NCBI GenBank assembly: GCA_036503555.1
Contig: DASXWQ010000046.1
Coordinates: 1 to 64,000, forward strand
Direction of reading: 5' to 3'
From: Actinocatenispora sp036503555
Lineage (GTDB): Bacteria > Actinomycetota > Actinomycetes > Mycobacteriales > Micromonosporaceae
Length of the DNA stretch: 64,000 nucleotides
This document shows, piece by piece, positions 8,103 to 16,817 of the stretch. The number at the start of each line of letters is the position of its first letter. Position 1 is the stretch's first letter. The notes under the pieces were generated by a model. That model was not told where the DNA came from. It did no database searches and worked only from the letters and a program-made list of their open reading frames with translations. Position numbers and translations under genes: made by a program.

Positions 8103-9464
8103 GTGTTCGTCCTGTCTGTCCGTCAGCGTCGCCGTGTCCTCGCCGCCGACCTGATCTCCACCGCGGTGTTCCCGCTCGCCATCACCGGCGCGACCGCGGC
8201 CGTCCCCGCCGTCACCGCCGACCTGCCCGGTACGCCCGCCCTGGGCCCGTGGATCGTCCTCGCGTACAACGGGCTGTTCGCGGCGGCGCTGCTGCTGGCC
8301 GGGGTGCTCGCCGACCGGGCCGCCCGTACCCGGTTCTTCCTCGCCGGCAACGTGGTCGTCGCGGCCGCTGGCCTCCTGTCGGCGCTCGCGCCGAACCTGC
8401 CGTCCCTCGTGGCGCTGCGCGCGGTCGCCGGGATCGGCGCCGCCCTGTGCGCGGCCGGCGGCTCGTCGATGATCCTCGCCGTGTACCCGCCGGAGGAACG
8501 CCGCCGGGTCTACGGCTACACCGGCGCCGTGCTCGGCAGCAGCCTGGCGCTGGGGCCGCTCGTCGCGCAGGGCCTGATGGCCGTCGGCGGCTGGCGGCTC
8601 GTGTTCGTCGCGCCCGGCGCCGTGGCGGCGGTCGCGGCCCTGGCGACGCTCGGCCTGCCGGCCCTCCGCAGCCCCGCACCGACCGGGTACGTGGACCGGG
8701 CCGGTGCGGTCCTCTTCGGGCTGACCGTGGCCGCCGCGGTGACCGCGCTCGGCCTGGGCGTCGGTGACGGCGTCGACTGGTGGCAGCCCGCCGGCCTGCT
8801 CGCCGCCGCGGCCGTCGCCGCGACCGCACTGGTACGGGTGGAGCGCCGGGCGGTCGACCCGGCGATCCCGACGGACCTGCTGCGGATCCCCGCCTATCGC
8901 GCGTACGCCCTGGCGACCGGCGCCTTCATGGGTGCGCTCGTCGTCGCGCTGAGCGTGCTGCCGCGGCTCGGGTCGCTGGCGCACGTGGGGTCGGGTACCG
9001 CGGCGGTCATGCTGAGCCTGCTCACCGTGCCGTCGACGCTGCTGCCGCTGCTCGCCGCGCGGCTCGCCCGCCGCCGGGCCCGGACGCTCGTGACGGTCGG
9101 CCTGTTCGGCTGTGCCGGTGCCGCGGTCGTCCTCCAGCTCTCCCACCGGCCGGCCGCGCTGCTCGCCGTCGCGGCGGCGGTCGGCGTGTGCCTGGGCCTG
9201 ACCGAGGGCGTACCCGACGGCCAGGCCCTCCGGTACGTGCCCGCCGACCGCGGCGGCGCCGGCGCCGGCCTGTTCGGTACGGCGCGGATGAGCCTGGAGA
9301 CGCTGACGCTGGCGGCCGCCACCGGGGTGACGGCCGCGCTGGGGCCCGCGTACGGCATGGCGGTCGCGGGTGCACTGTGCCTGGTCGCCGGCGTCGTCGT
9401 GCTCCGCGCCGTACCGGTCCGGGCGGCGACCCCGCCGGTCCTCGACGGGGTCGGCGCCCGGTGA
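8103..9464 (+). CDS. MFS drug exporter, probably regulated by upstream attenuator
   Basis: This 453-residue integral membrane protein looks like the DHA2 (EmrB/QacA) branch of the major facilitator superfamily: it has 12 to 14 hydrophobic helices, a G-V-L-A-D-R-A-A-R-T-R loop 2-3 motif, and an antiporter-type helix with GYTGAVLGSSLALGPLVAQ near residue 140-160. The expected role is proton-driven efflux of a toxic compound. GTG 8103 has a GGAG 7 bases upstream that can pair with an upstream element. The leader ORF at 7970 and the nested hairpins imply control by translation. An AhpD-like gene converges on it, 9 bases after its stop. Confidence 0.85.
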   Translation: MFVLSVRQRRRVLAADLISTAVFPLAITGATAAVPAVTADLPGTPALGPWIVLAYNGLFAAALLLAGVLADRAARTRFFLAGNVVVAAAGLLSALAPNLPSLVALRAVAGIGAALCAAGGSSMILAVYPPEERRRVYGYTGAVLGSSLALGPLVAQGLMAVGGWRLVFVAPGAVAAVAALATLGLPALRSPAPTGYVDRAGAVLFGLTVAAAVTALGLGVGDGVDWWQPAGLLAAAAVAATALVRVERRAVDPAIPTDLLRIPAYRAYALATGAFMGALVVALSVLPRLGSLAHVGSGTAAVMLSLLTVPSTLLPLLAARLARRRARTLVTVGLFGCAGAAVVLQLSHRPAALLAVAAAVGVCLGLTEGVPDGQALRYVPADRGGAGAGLFGTARMSLETLTLAAATGVTAALGPAYGMAVAGALCLVAGVVVLRAVPVRAATPPVLDGVGAR

Positions 9465-9473
9465 CGCCGCGGC

Positions 9474-9947
9474 TCAGCCGAACTGGCCGACCACGTAGTT
9501 GCCGGCGGGGTTGCGCACGATGACGTTGATCCGGTTGTACAGGTTGATGACCGCGACGACGGAGATGAGCGCGACGAGCTGGTCCTCGTCGTAGTGCTTG
9601 CGCGCGTTCTCCCACACCTCGTCGCTGACGCCGGTCGCGCCGTCGGCGAGCCGGGTGCCCTGCTCGGCGAGCTCCAGCGCGGCGCGCTCCGCCTCGGTGA
9701 AGACGGTGGCCTCGCGCCACGCGGCGACCAGGTTGAGCCGGGTCACCGTCTCGCCGGCGGCCAGCGCGTCCTTGGTGTGCATGTCGACGCAGACCCCGCA
9801 GCCGTTGATCTGGCTGGCCCGCAGCTTCACCAGCTCGCCCGTGGCGGCGGGCAGGCCCGAGTCGCCCATGGCCCGGCCGGCGGAGTTGATGTGCTTCAGC
9901 AGCTTGGCGCCGACGGGGTTGGTGAAGAAGTCCAGACGAGCTTCCAC
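9474..9947 (-). CDS. carboxymuconolactone decarboxylase family / AhpD-like alkylhydroperoxidase
   Basis: This 157-residue protein has the family core GCGVCVDMH, with the redox pair Cys50 and Cys53 and the nearby His57. That makes a peroxidase of AhpD type more likely than a true decarboxylase, whose members lack the Cys pair. It probably reduces organic peroxides. GTG 9947 is supported by AGGAGG 6 bases upstream. The C-terminal half contains the expected hydrophobic helix (LVALISVVAVINLYNRINV). The gene is monocistronic and convergent with the MFS gene. Confidence 0.9.
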   Translation of the reverse strand: MEARLDFFTNPVGAKLLKHINSAGRAMGDSGLPAATGELVKLRASQINGCGVCVDMHTKDALAAGETVTRLNLVAAWREATVFTEAERAALELAEQGTRLADGATGVSDEVWENARKHYDEDQLVALISVVAVINLYNRINVIVRNPAGNYVVGQFG

Positions 9948-10046
9948 GATGTCCTCCTGGTTTTCGATGCCTTCACCTCCCTGACCCGGCGGACCGCGCC
10001 GATGTGACCGCCGTTGACGTGTCCCCGGTCACACGACGACGACCGG

Positions 10047-11063
10047 TCAGCTGCGGGCGCCGTTCCACTGGTCGGCGAGCTCGCGCAGCGCGGACGGGCG
10101 GACCCGCGAGTACGGCGGGATGTCGGAGGTCGGCGGCAGCGCCGCGACCAGCCGGCCCGCCCAGTCCCGGGCGCTGCCCGACACCCACGGATGTGCCGCC
10201 CGGAACGACTCCCACGCCACCGGCCAGTCGGCGAGGTCGTCGAGCGCGTCGACGTCGCCGTCCGCCCACACCGCCCGCAGCAACCCGGGCAGCGCGGCGG
10301 TGCGGCAGCCCTCGGCGAGCAGCACCGCGTCGTACAGGTCCTTGCCGCGGGCCGTCGGGGTCGGCCCGTACGAGTCGTCCCAGTCGCCGTGGTGGTAGCC
10401 GGCGTCGCGGTACAGCCAGAGCAGCTTCCACGCCAGCGACAGCTCCCGGCTGACCGCGAGTACGACGGTCGGCGGGCCACCGTCGGCCCGGGGTACCAGC
10501 GTCGGCTCGGGGGTCTCGGGGACGTGTTCGTCGGCGGCGAAGTCGAGCTGGACCGCGCCGTCGGGCAGCCCCGGCGCGTGCCACGGGATGCGGAGCCGCA
10601 CCCCGGCGCCCTGATAGCCGGAGTACGCCCAGTCGTCGACGATCGTCGCGTCGGCGGCGCGCAGGACGACGCCGCGGGCCGCGCGGGGCCGCCGGGCGAC
10701 CAGGTCGAGCAGGTCCCCGTACGGCCGGGTGACGTCCGGCGGGTCGGGCCGGCGCGTCACGGCGACCGGCCCGTCCCGCTCCGCCCACTCGATCTCCGGG
10801 TACCGCCGGAGCAGGTCGCCCAGGTCCCCGCCGGGTATCTCCGCGCCGGTGCGGACGTCGCCGCCGGTCTCGGGGTCGTGCGCCGGGCCGACGACGACCC
10901 AGTCCAGGTCGGCCGGTGGCCGGGCCGCCGGCCCGAGCCACGTCGGCAGCAGCATGCTGCCGCGCAGCACCAGGCTGTCGCTCCACCACCGCCCGGCGCA
11001 GAGGGCGAGTACGTGGTCGAGCGCGGCGCGGTGGCTGGCGGCCGGGTCGGGCGGCGCGCTCAC
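10047..11063 (-). CDS. nucleotidyltransferase, AbiEii/AbiGii toxin-like family
   Basis: This 338-residue protein has the minimal nucleotidyltransferase signature: LRGSM (residues 33-37) followed by the acidic pair DLDW (52-55), as in AbiEii-type toxins and DUF1814 proteins. The C-terminal half carries K-L-L-W-L-Y-R-D and ARGKDLYDAVLL, which match the conserved helical part of the family (Lys-Asp-Leu-x-Asp). AbiE toxins transfer nucleotides and arrest growth; solitary actinobacterial relatives have no proven role. Its start overlaps the stop of the upstream gene (11060-11731) by 4 bases, so the two form an operon. That partner does not look like an AbiEi antitoxin. Confidence 0.7.
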   Translation of the reverse strand: MSAPPDPAASHRAALDHVLALCAGRWWSDSLVLRGSMLLPTWLGPAARPPADLDWVVVGPAHDPETGGDVRTGAEIPGGDLGDLLRRYPEIEWAERDGPVAVTRRPDPPDVTRPYGDLLDLVARRPRAARGVVLRAADATIVDDWAYSGYQGAGVRLRIPWHAPGLPDGAVQLDFAADEHVPETPEPTLVPRADGGPPTVVLAVSRELSLAWKLLWLYRDAGYHHGDWDDSYGPTPTARGKDLYDAVLLAEGCRTAALPGLLRAVWADGDVDALDDLADWPVAWESFRAAHPWVSGSARDWAGRLVAALPPTSDIPPYSRVRPSALRELADQWNGARS

Positions 11064-11731
11064 CGGTCACCCGGCGGGCGCTCGTCGATCCAGCCGGCGT
11101 CGAGGCCGGGATTGTCGTCGCAGACCACGAACTCCTCCTCGGTCTCGCGGGCCGGAAACCCCGCGTACGCCAGCGCGGCGAGCAGTGTGTCCAGCCGTCG
11201 GCGCGCGTCGGCCCGGCCGACGCCGCGGCACCGCTGGGTGACGAACCGCTCGTGCCGGGTGCCGTCGAGCCGGCGGCGCGGGTTGCGCGACACGTGCGCC
11301 GCGTGCGGGTCGGCCAGGGCACGCACCCGGGGTACGTCGGCGTCGTCGAGCACGAGCTTCACGTGGTGTTCGAAGTAGCAGCCCGGCGGCAGTGCGGCCG
11401 CGTCGGCCGCGGTGGCGGGTACGTCGGCGTTCGACGGCGCGGCCTCGATCTTGACGCGGGCCACGGCGAACCCGGCGGCGCGCAGCTCCGCCACCATCGC
11501 GCCGGCCGCCGCGCGCCGGGTGTCGAGGGTGCCGCGACCGTACGCCGTCAGCATCGGCTGGTCGGGCCGCTCGCCGCGGTCCAGCACGATCCGCGTGTAC
11601 TTGACGCCGGCGCGGCGGGCCCACTCGCGGGCCCGCTCCTCGTCGGCGTCCCGGCTGAACCCGAGCGTCACGTGCGTCTCGAACGCACCGGCGAAACCTG
11701 GCACCGCGCCCTCCGGCGATGGGATCGACAC
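11060..11731 (-). CDS. conserved protein of unknown function, internally duplicated
   Basis: This 223-residue protein belongs to a family I recall as conserved in actinobacteria next to AbiEii-like genes but without a function. Two similar segments are visible: FETHVTL (residues 17-23) and FEHHVKL (120-126), suggesting an internal duplication. Other conserved-looking stretches are TRIVLDRG, RVKIEAAP, HVSRN and ERFVTQR. The H-V-T/S motifs recall 2H phosphoesterases, but this is only a resemblance. GTG 11731 lacks a ribosome-binding site yet has TAAGGT (complement of 11739-11744) 7 bases upstream, so it may be leaderless. It is translationally coupled to the nucleotidyltransferase. Confidence 0.7.
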   Translation of the reverse strand: MSIPSPEGAVPGFAGAFETHVTLGFSRDADEERAREWARRAGVKYTRIVLDRGERPDQPMLTAYGRGTLDTRRAAAGAMVAELRAAGFAVARVKIEAAPSNADVPATAADAAALPPGCYFEHHVKLVLDDADVPRVRALADPHAAHVSRNPRRRLDGTRHERFVTQRCRGVGRADARRRLDTLLAALAYAGFPARETEEEFVVCDDNPGLDAGWIDERPPGDR

Positions 11732-11837
11732 GGCCGGCACCTTATCGCCCAGGGCCGACAGAACCGCCGGGCCGCGATGAGTTTCGGCGCGGCCGCCGGT
11801 CACACCACCCAGGTGCCCCGGGTACAGAGGAGGATCC

Positions 11838-12410
11838 GTGATCGACTTCGGCCCCGCCTGCCGACAGATGGCCGACCTGGTTGCCGGCGTGGACGACGCC
11901 CGGCTCGACGCCGCCACCCCGTGCACCGAGTACGCCGTGCGCGACCTGGTCCGGCACGTCGACCAGGTGGCGCAGGGCTTCGCGGTACTCGCGCGCGGCG
12001 GCACGGGCGGCGAGTACGACACGCGCCTGGTCGGCGACTGGCCCGCGCGGGTCGCCGCGCACGTACGCGCGGTCGGGGCGGCGTGGGACGAGCCGGCGGC
12101 GTGGCGCGGCGAGTCGGCCGTCGGCGGCGGCCTGGCGCTGGCCAACGAGCTGTGGGGCCGGATCGCGTTCACCGAGATCGTGGTGCACGGCTGGGATCTG
12201 GCCGCGGCGACCGGGCAGCCGTTCGCGCTGCCGGCGGAGAGCCTGCGGGCCTGCCTCGACCACGTCACGGACTTCGTACCGCGGGCGCCGGTACCGCAGC
12301 TCTGGGGGCCGCCGGTGGCCGTACCGGACGGCGCTCCGCTGATCGACCGGATCGTCGCGGTGACGGGCCGCCGGCCCGCCTGGCGGATGCCGGAGGGGGG
12401 CGCGGCATGA
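11838..12410 (+). CDS. TIGR03086 family metal-binding protein
   Basis: This 190-residue protein is of the DinB/maleylpyruvate-isomerase-like fold. It begins with the family pattern of a helix followed by T-P-C-T-E-Y-A-V-R-D-L-V-R-H-V (metal-ligand His) and later has the hallmark EIVVHGWDLAAATGQ. TIGR03086 members probably bind a metal and may use mycothiol, but the reaction is unknown. GTG 11838 follows GAGGAGG. Its stop overlaps the start of the RibD_C-like gene at 12407, so the two are translated together. Confidence 0.9.
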   Translation: MIDFGPACRQMADLVAGVDDARLDAATPCTEYAVRDLVRHVDQVAQGFAVLARGGTGGEYDTRLVGDWPARVAAHVRAVGAAWDEPAAWRGESAVGGGLALANELWGRIAFTEIVVHGWDLAAATGQPFALPAESLRACLDHVTDFVPRAPVPQLWGPPVAVPDGAPLIDRIVAVTGRRPAWRMPEGGAA

Positions 12411-12973
12411 CCGACACCGAGCCGCAGACCGCGGGTGGGAAGGTGCTCTGGCACTTCACGATGTCGCTGGACGGGTTCGTCGCCGGGCCGAACCACGAGA
12501 TGGACTGGATGGCGGGAACGTCGTTCCGCCCCGGCCTGGCCGACGAGTACGTGCGGACCACCGGTGCCGTGCTGGGCGGCCGGAGCGGCTGGGACACGGT
12601 CAACGAGAGCCGGCCGTACGGCGGGGCCTGGCACGGCCCGATCTTCGTCCTCACCCACCATCCGGAGGACGCGACGCCCGCGCCGGACGTCACGTTCCTC
12701 AGCTGCGACGTCGCCGAGGCGGTACGGATCGGGCTGGCCGCGGCCGACGGCGGGAACCTGGAGGTGTTCTCCCCGACGATCGGCCGCCAGCTGCTCGAAC
12801 GGGGCCTGATCGACGAGATCGACCTGCACATCGCGCCGGTCCTGCTCGGCCAGGGCATCCGCCTGTACGACAACCCGGGCAGCACCCCGGTACGGCTGCG
12901 TCACGTCGGCGGCGACCCGACCGCCGTCGTCAACGTCCGCTACCGCCCCGCCAGCGGCCCGTCGATCCGCTGA
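12407..12973 (+). CDS. dihydrofolate reductase-like (RibD C-terminal domain) protein
   Basis: This 188-residue NADPH-binding-fold protein has the classic N-terminal segment FTMSLDGFVAGP, then VLGGRSGWD and a strand IFVLTHHP shared with the paralogue at 7291, and ends with DEIDLHIAPVLLGQGIRLY. That last segment is the most reliable family mark. It is coupled to the TIGR03086 gene by an ATGA overlap. The substrate is unknown; such stand-alone proteins are usually annotated only as dihydrofolate reductase family. Confidence 0.9.
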   Translation: MTDTEPQTAGGKVLWHFTMSLDGFVAGPNHEMDWMAGTSFRPGLADEYVRTTGAVLGGRSGWDTVNESRPYGGAWHGPIFVLTHHPEDATPAPDVTFLSCDVAEAVRIGLAAADGGNLEVFSPTIGRQLLERGLIDEIDLHIAPVLLGQGIRLYDNPGSTPVRLRHVGGDPTAVVNVRYRPASGPSIR

Positions 12974-13096
12974 CCCGGGTCAGGAGACGGAGACCGGCAC
13001 CCGGTCCGGGTACCACGCGAGGTGCCCGCGTCGTCCCGCGCGGAAAGGGGGTGACCGTGCGTGCAACCGGGTGACGGGGCGGGGCGTGTGGGCGGC

Positions 13097-14197
13097 ATGA
13101 GACTGTCCACGATGCGGCGCGCCGGTCTGGTCGGCGCGGTCGCGGTCGCGCTGATCGCCCCCGCCACCGCGGCCCGGGCCACCACGTACGACTGGCACGA
13201 CGTCGACCATCCCGCGGTCACGGTCGACCTGGCAGGGATCGCGGCGCCGGGCGCCCGCGACGCGTGGGCGGTCGGGCAGCGGCTCACCGACGACGCGAGC
13301 CTGGTCGGGTACGCCGAGCACTGGGACGGCGCCGGCTGGACCGAGGTCACGCTGCCCGGCCCGGACCACGACACGTACACGGCCGTGTCGGCGGCCTCGA
13401 CCCGCGACGTGTGGGTGCTCGCCGACACGCACGGCCAGGGCCAGACGTTCCGGCACGGGGACGGGAGCACCTGGGCGGAGGTACCGCCGGCCACGATGCC
13501 CGGGTACCCGGGGCAGACGGTGCTGACCGGGGTCGCGGCGCTGCCCGGCGGCACGGCGTGGGCGGTCGGCTTCCACACCGCGAACTACCCGTACGACACG
13601 GTCGTGCAGCGGTGGGACGGCACCGCCTGGCGGCAGGTGCCGACGCCGGGCCAGCACGTCGAGCTGCGGGCGGTGAGCGCGGTCGCCGACGACGACGTGT
13701 GGGCGGTCGGCTGGCTCACCCAGGACGACCGGGGCGTGCTCGCCACGATGCACTGGAACGGCACCACCTGGCAGACCAGCACCCTCCCGGTGCCGGGGAG
13801 GACGGCACAGCTGATGGACGTGTCGGCGGTGTCGCACGGCGAGGTGTGGGCCGCGGGCGTGGCCGAGGGCGTGCCGGTCGCGATGCGCTGGGACGGTACC
13901 CGCTGGCGGCTGCTGCCCCAGCCGGCCGTGGACAACGCCGAGGTGGCGGCGGTGGCGCCGGACGGCCGCGGCGGCGCCTGGGTCGCCGGCGACCAGTACG
14001 ACCCGGAGGCGGGCGGCCGTTCCCCGCTGTACCTGCACTGGACCGGTCAGGCGTGGGTGCGCGCGACGAGTCAGCAGCCGGACGGCGCGGTCCGCGACCT
14101 GGCCCGGGTCGGTGCCGGCCGGAGCCTCCTCGCCGCCGGTACCAGCACCTGGTGCGACTGCTTCGTCGGCCAGCCCCTGGTGCAGACGTACCCGTAG
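13097..14197 (+). CDS. secreted beta-propeller-like repeat protein
   Basis: This protein of about 366 residues has a signal peptide (residues 1-28, ending ATAARA). The mature part contains at least five imperfect repeats in which D-V-W-A-V-G (or variants such as DAWAVG, DVWVLA, EVWAAG) is followed about 20 residues later by W-D/N-G-T-x-W. This spacing is typical of small extracellular beta-propellers (galactose-oxidase/kelch-like or YCF48-like). No enzymatic motif is seen. ATG 13097 gives a normal signal peptide; GTG 13061, which has a purine-rich site upstream, would add 12 residues with poorer codon bias. The function is unknown; a binding or scaffold role outside the cell is a guess. Confidence 0.75.
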   Translation: MRLSTMRRAGLVGAVAVALIAPATAARATTYDWHDVDHPAVTVDLAGIAAPGARDAWAVGQRLTDDASLVGYAEHWDGAGWTEVTLPGPDHDTYTAVSAASTRDVWVLADTHGQGQTFRHGDGSTWAEVPPATMPGYPGQTVLTGVAALPGGTAWAVGFHTANYPYDTVVQRWDGTAWRQVPTPGQHVELRAVSAVADDDVWAVGWLTQDDRGVLATMHWNGTTWQTSTLPVPGRTAQLMDVSAVSHGEVWAAGVAEGVPVAMRWDGTRWRLLPQPAVDNAEVAAVAPDGRGGAWVAGDQYDPEAGGRSPLYLHWTGQAWVRATSQQPDGAVRDLARVGAGRSLLAAGTSTWCDCFVGQPLVQTYP

Positions 14198-14290
14198 GCC
14201 GCGTCTCGGGCTGGAGACATCTGGCCGCGCGGGCGGGAGGGGTCCCTGCGGGCACCGGTACGGTCGGCCGGTGTCCGTGAGGGGAGCGTC

Positions 14291-14719
14291 ATGACTGGCG
14301 TGGTGGCCCGGGTGGTCCTCGGGGTGTGCGGTGTCGCGGCGGTGGTCGGCGGCGTGCCGCTGGTGGTGATGATCTACTTCTACTTCGGCCCCGACAGCCG
14401 GTACGTCCCGGAGCTGCTGGTCGGCCAGTACGGCATCGTCGCGGTCCTGCTCGCCCTCGGCCTGTACGTCGGCGGCGTGCTGCGGATCCCCGTCGTGGCG
14501 CGGGTCCTCGTCGGCCTGATGGCCGCCGGTGGCGGTGTCGTCGTGCTGGTGGTCTTCACGGCGATGGCGTCGTTCCTCGGCGACCCGGGCGGTGAGCGCG
14601 GCACGCTGGAGGACGCCTCGCCCGGGATCGTCTGCGTCCTGGCGGGTGCCTGGTTCGTGTGGCGCGCGATCGCCGGCCGCTGGCCCGTCACCGAGCCGGC
14701 GCCACGTATACGGAGTTGA
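14291..14719 (+). CDS. small membrane protein, about four helices
   Basis: This 142-residue protein is nearly all hydrophobic, with helices at roughly residues 5-28, 45-65, 69-92 and 108-130. A short acidic loop (D-P-G-G-E-R-G-T-L-E-D) lies before the last helix. ATG 14291 has AGGGGAG 5 bases upstream, and a TACGGT hexamer about 30 bases upstream could be its -10 element. I recognise no family. It lies between the propeller-like gene and the esterase gene, all on the + strand but with gaps that suggest separate transcription. Confidence 0.65.
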   Translation: MTGVVARVVLGVCGVAAVVGGVPLVVMIYFYFGPDSRYVPELLVGQYGIVAVLLALGLYVGGVLRIPVVARVLVGLMAAGGGVVVLVVFTAMASFLGDPGGERGTLEDASPGIVCVLAGAWFVWRAIAGRWPVTEPAPRIRS

Positions 14720-14799
14720 GGAGCTCGCGACGATACCGAGCTGACCGGCCCGCGGAAACTCGTGGGCGCGCCGGGCGGGGGCGTGCGAGGGTGGCGGCC

Positions 14800-15804
14800 A
14801 TGGACAGCCAGCTTCACCGCGCCGTACTGACCGATCCGCTCGTCCCCGGCGACGTCGGCTACGTCGCGCTCACCCCGCCCGGCTGGGCGCCCGCCGAACG
14901 GCTCCCGCTGATCCAGGTGCTGCACGGCGCGGACTCCTCCGGCGAGGTGCTCGCGTTCCTGCGGCCCGTCGTCGACGCCCTGTGGGCCGACGGCTCGCTG
15001 CCCCGGGCGGTACTCGCGAGCGCGTCGACGCCGACCGTCGGCGGCTTCTACGTCGACCGGGCCGGCGCGCGCTGGGAGACGCTGGTGGCCGAGGCGTTCC
15101 CGCGTCTCGTCGCGCGGGAGTACGGCACGGATCCGGCTCGGGTGGCGCTGCTCGGCTCGTCGATGGGTGGGTACGGGGCGCTCAAGATCGCGTTCGCCGA
15201 CCCGGCGCGCTGGCGTGCGGTCGCCGCGATCGCGCCCGCGCTGCTGCCCGCGGCCACACCCGCCGACCTGCGCCCCCGCAACACCCTCGGCGTACTCGCC
15301 GACCTGGGCCGGGAGATGGCCGGCGACGGCACCGACGCGCGACGCTACGCGGCGAACCGGGTGGTGGACCGGCTGCGCACCAACGCCGACGCGGTACGCG
15401 ACAGCGGGCTGCCGATCTTCCTGCGCTGCGGTGACCGGGACGTGTTCGCGATGCACGACGGGGCCGAGCAGTTGCACCGGGCGCTGTGGGAGGAGGACAT
15501 CGGCCACGAGTACCACCTGGTCCTCGGCGCCGATCACGTCGGGCCGGAGGCGGTCGCGGCGCAGCGGGCCGCGCTCACGTTCGTCGGAACGGCGCTGCGC
15601 GGCGACGCGTCCGGCGCCGCCGACCGCGAGCTGGCGGCGGCCTGGGAGCGGTGGGCCAACGGCGGGCGGGCCGGTGCGCCGCCGGAGTTCGACGCGACCG
15701 GGTCGACCGCGCCGCTGGCGCTGCGCCTGATGCTGGCGCCCGCCCTCGCCGACCGCGAGCACCGCGACCCGACCGCGCGCCGCCGGTACGGCCGCGTCGA
15801 CTGA
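14800..15804 (+). CDS. esterase family alpha/beta-hydrolase
   Basis: This 334-residue hydrolase is related to esterase D / antigen 85-type putative esterases. The nucleophile elbow is GSSMGG (Ser121), with Asp in C-G-D-R-D-V-F and His in G-A-D-H-V-G-P-E as the likely rest of the triad. No signal peptide or transmembrane helix is visible, so it is probably cytoplasmic. ATG 14800 is chosen over upstream in-frame codons because GAGGGTGG precedes it and the protein then starts at the first conserved strand. The natural ester is unknown. Confidence 0.85.
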   Translation: MDSQLHRAVLTDPLVPGDVGYVALTPPGWAPAERLPLIQVLHGADSSGEVLAFLRPVVDALWADGSLPRAVLASASTPTVGGFYVDRAGARWETLVAEAFPRLVAREYGTDPARVALLGSSMGGYGALKIAFADPARWRAVAAIAPALLPAATPADLRPRNTLGVLADLGREMAGDGTDARRYAANRVVDRLRTNADAVRDSGLPIFLRCGDRDVFAMHDGAEQLHRALWEEDIGHEYHLVLGADHVGPEAVAAQRAALTFVGTALRGDASGAADRELAAAWERWANGGRAGAPPEFDATGSTAPLALRLMLAPALADREHRDPTARRRYGRVD

Positions 15805-15897
15805 CCGCGCCCGGCCGGGACGGCGCCGTCGACCCGGACGGCGGAACGGAACGGATCCGGTCGGGTGAGTGGCCCGTCGGTGGAGTGGAGGAGAGGC

Positions 15898-16683
15898 ATG
15901 GAGCAGAGCGCGTTGGCGGGACGTACCGCGATCGTGACCGGGGTGAGCCGGCGGATCGGGATCGGTGCGGCGATCGCCCGCCGGCTCGCCGCGCAGGGCG
16001 CCGACGTCCTGGTGCAGGGGTGGCGGCGGCACGACGTGGAGCGGCACGAGGGCGGCGATCCGGACGGGCCGGTGGCGATCGTCGACGAGCTGCGGGCCGC
16101 CGGCAGCAACGCCGAGTACGTCGACGCCGACTTCACCGACCCGGCCGCGCCCGCCGCGGTGCTGGCCGCGGGCGTGGCGGCGTTCGGCCACGTCGACATC
16201 CTCGTTGCGAACCACGCCCGCAGTACGCCGTGGGCACCGCTGGCCGAGCTGACCGCGGCCGAGGTCGACGCCGCGTACGCGGTGAACACCCGGGCGACCC
16301 TGCTGTTGGTACGCGAGTTCGCCGACCGGTTCGCCGAGGGCGGCGACGGCCGGATCGTGCTGTTCACGTCGGGTCAGCACAACGGCCCGATGCCGCTGGA
16401 GATCCCGTACGCGTCGAGCAAGGCGGCGCTCGCCGGCATGACGCCGAGCCTGGCCGCCGCGGTGGTGCGGCAGGGGATCCGGGTCAACTGCGTCAATCCC
16501 GGCCCGACGGACACCGGCTGGGCGACCCCGGAGATCACGGCGGCGGCGCTGGAGAAGCTGCCGTTCGGCCGGTGGGGCCGGCCGGAGGACGCGGCGGCGC
16601 TGGTGGCGTTCCTGGTCGGCCCGGAGGGCGGCTGGCTGACCGGTCAGGTGATCAGCTCGGAGGGCGGCTTCGGCCTCATCTGA
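15898..16683 (+). CDS. SDR family oxidoreductase
   Basis: This 261-residue short-chain dehydrogenase has the Rossmann motif TGVSRRIGIG (14-23), with the typical glycine spacing, a catalytic Ser158 in LFTSGQH, and the Tyr171-x3-Lys175 pair in YASSK. The P-G-P-T-D-T-G-W segment after the active site matches 3-ketoacyl reductase-like members. Arg18-Arg19 and the basic WRRHD after the second strand favour NADP(H). ATG 15898 has GGAGGAGAGG directly upstream. The substrate is not apparent from the context. Confidence 0.9.
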   Translation: MEQSALAGRTAIVTGVSRRIGIGAAIARRLAAQGADVLVQGWRRHDVERHEGGDPDGPVAIVDELRAAGSNAEYVDADFTDPAAPAAVLAAGVAAFGHVDILVANHARSTPWAPLAELTAAEVDAAYAVNTRATLLLVREFADRFAEGGDGRIVLFTSGQHNGPMPLEIPYASSKAALAGMTPSLAAAVVRQGIRVNCVNPGPTDTGWATPEITAAALEKLPFGRWGRPEDAAALVAFLVGPEGGWLTGQVISSEGGFGLI

Positions 16684-16765
16684 CCAGCGCGACGGCCGCG
16701 GCCCAGCCGCACGCGCGGACGGCGGAGCCGCGGCGTGTGACGCCGCGGTCCGTACCATGCGACGG

Positions 16766-16804
16766 GGCCACGGGGACCGCGCCCACCGTGCGGGTCCCGT
16801 GGCC
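16766..16804. terminator. terminator between convergent genes
   Basis: GGCCACGGG (16766-16774) pairs with CCCGTGGCC (16796-16804) in the gap between the SDR gene and the minus-strand gene ending at 16818. It probably stops transcription from both directions. Confidence 0.6.
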
Positions 16805-16817
16805 CTCGTCGGACGGG

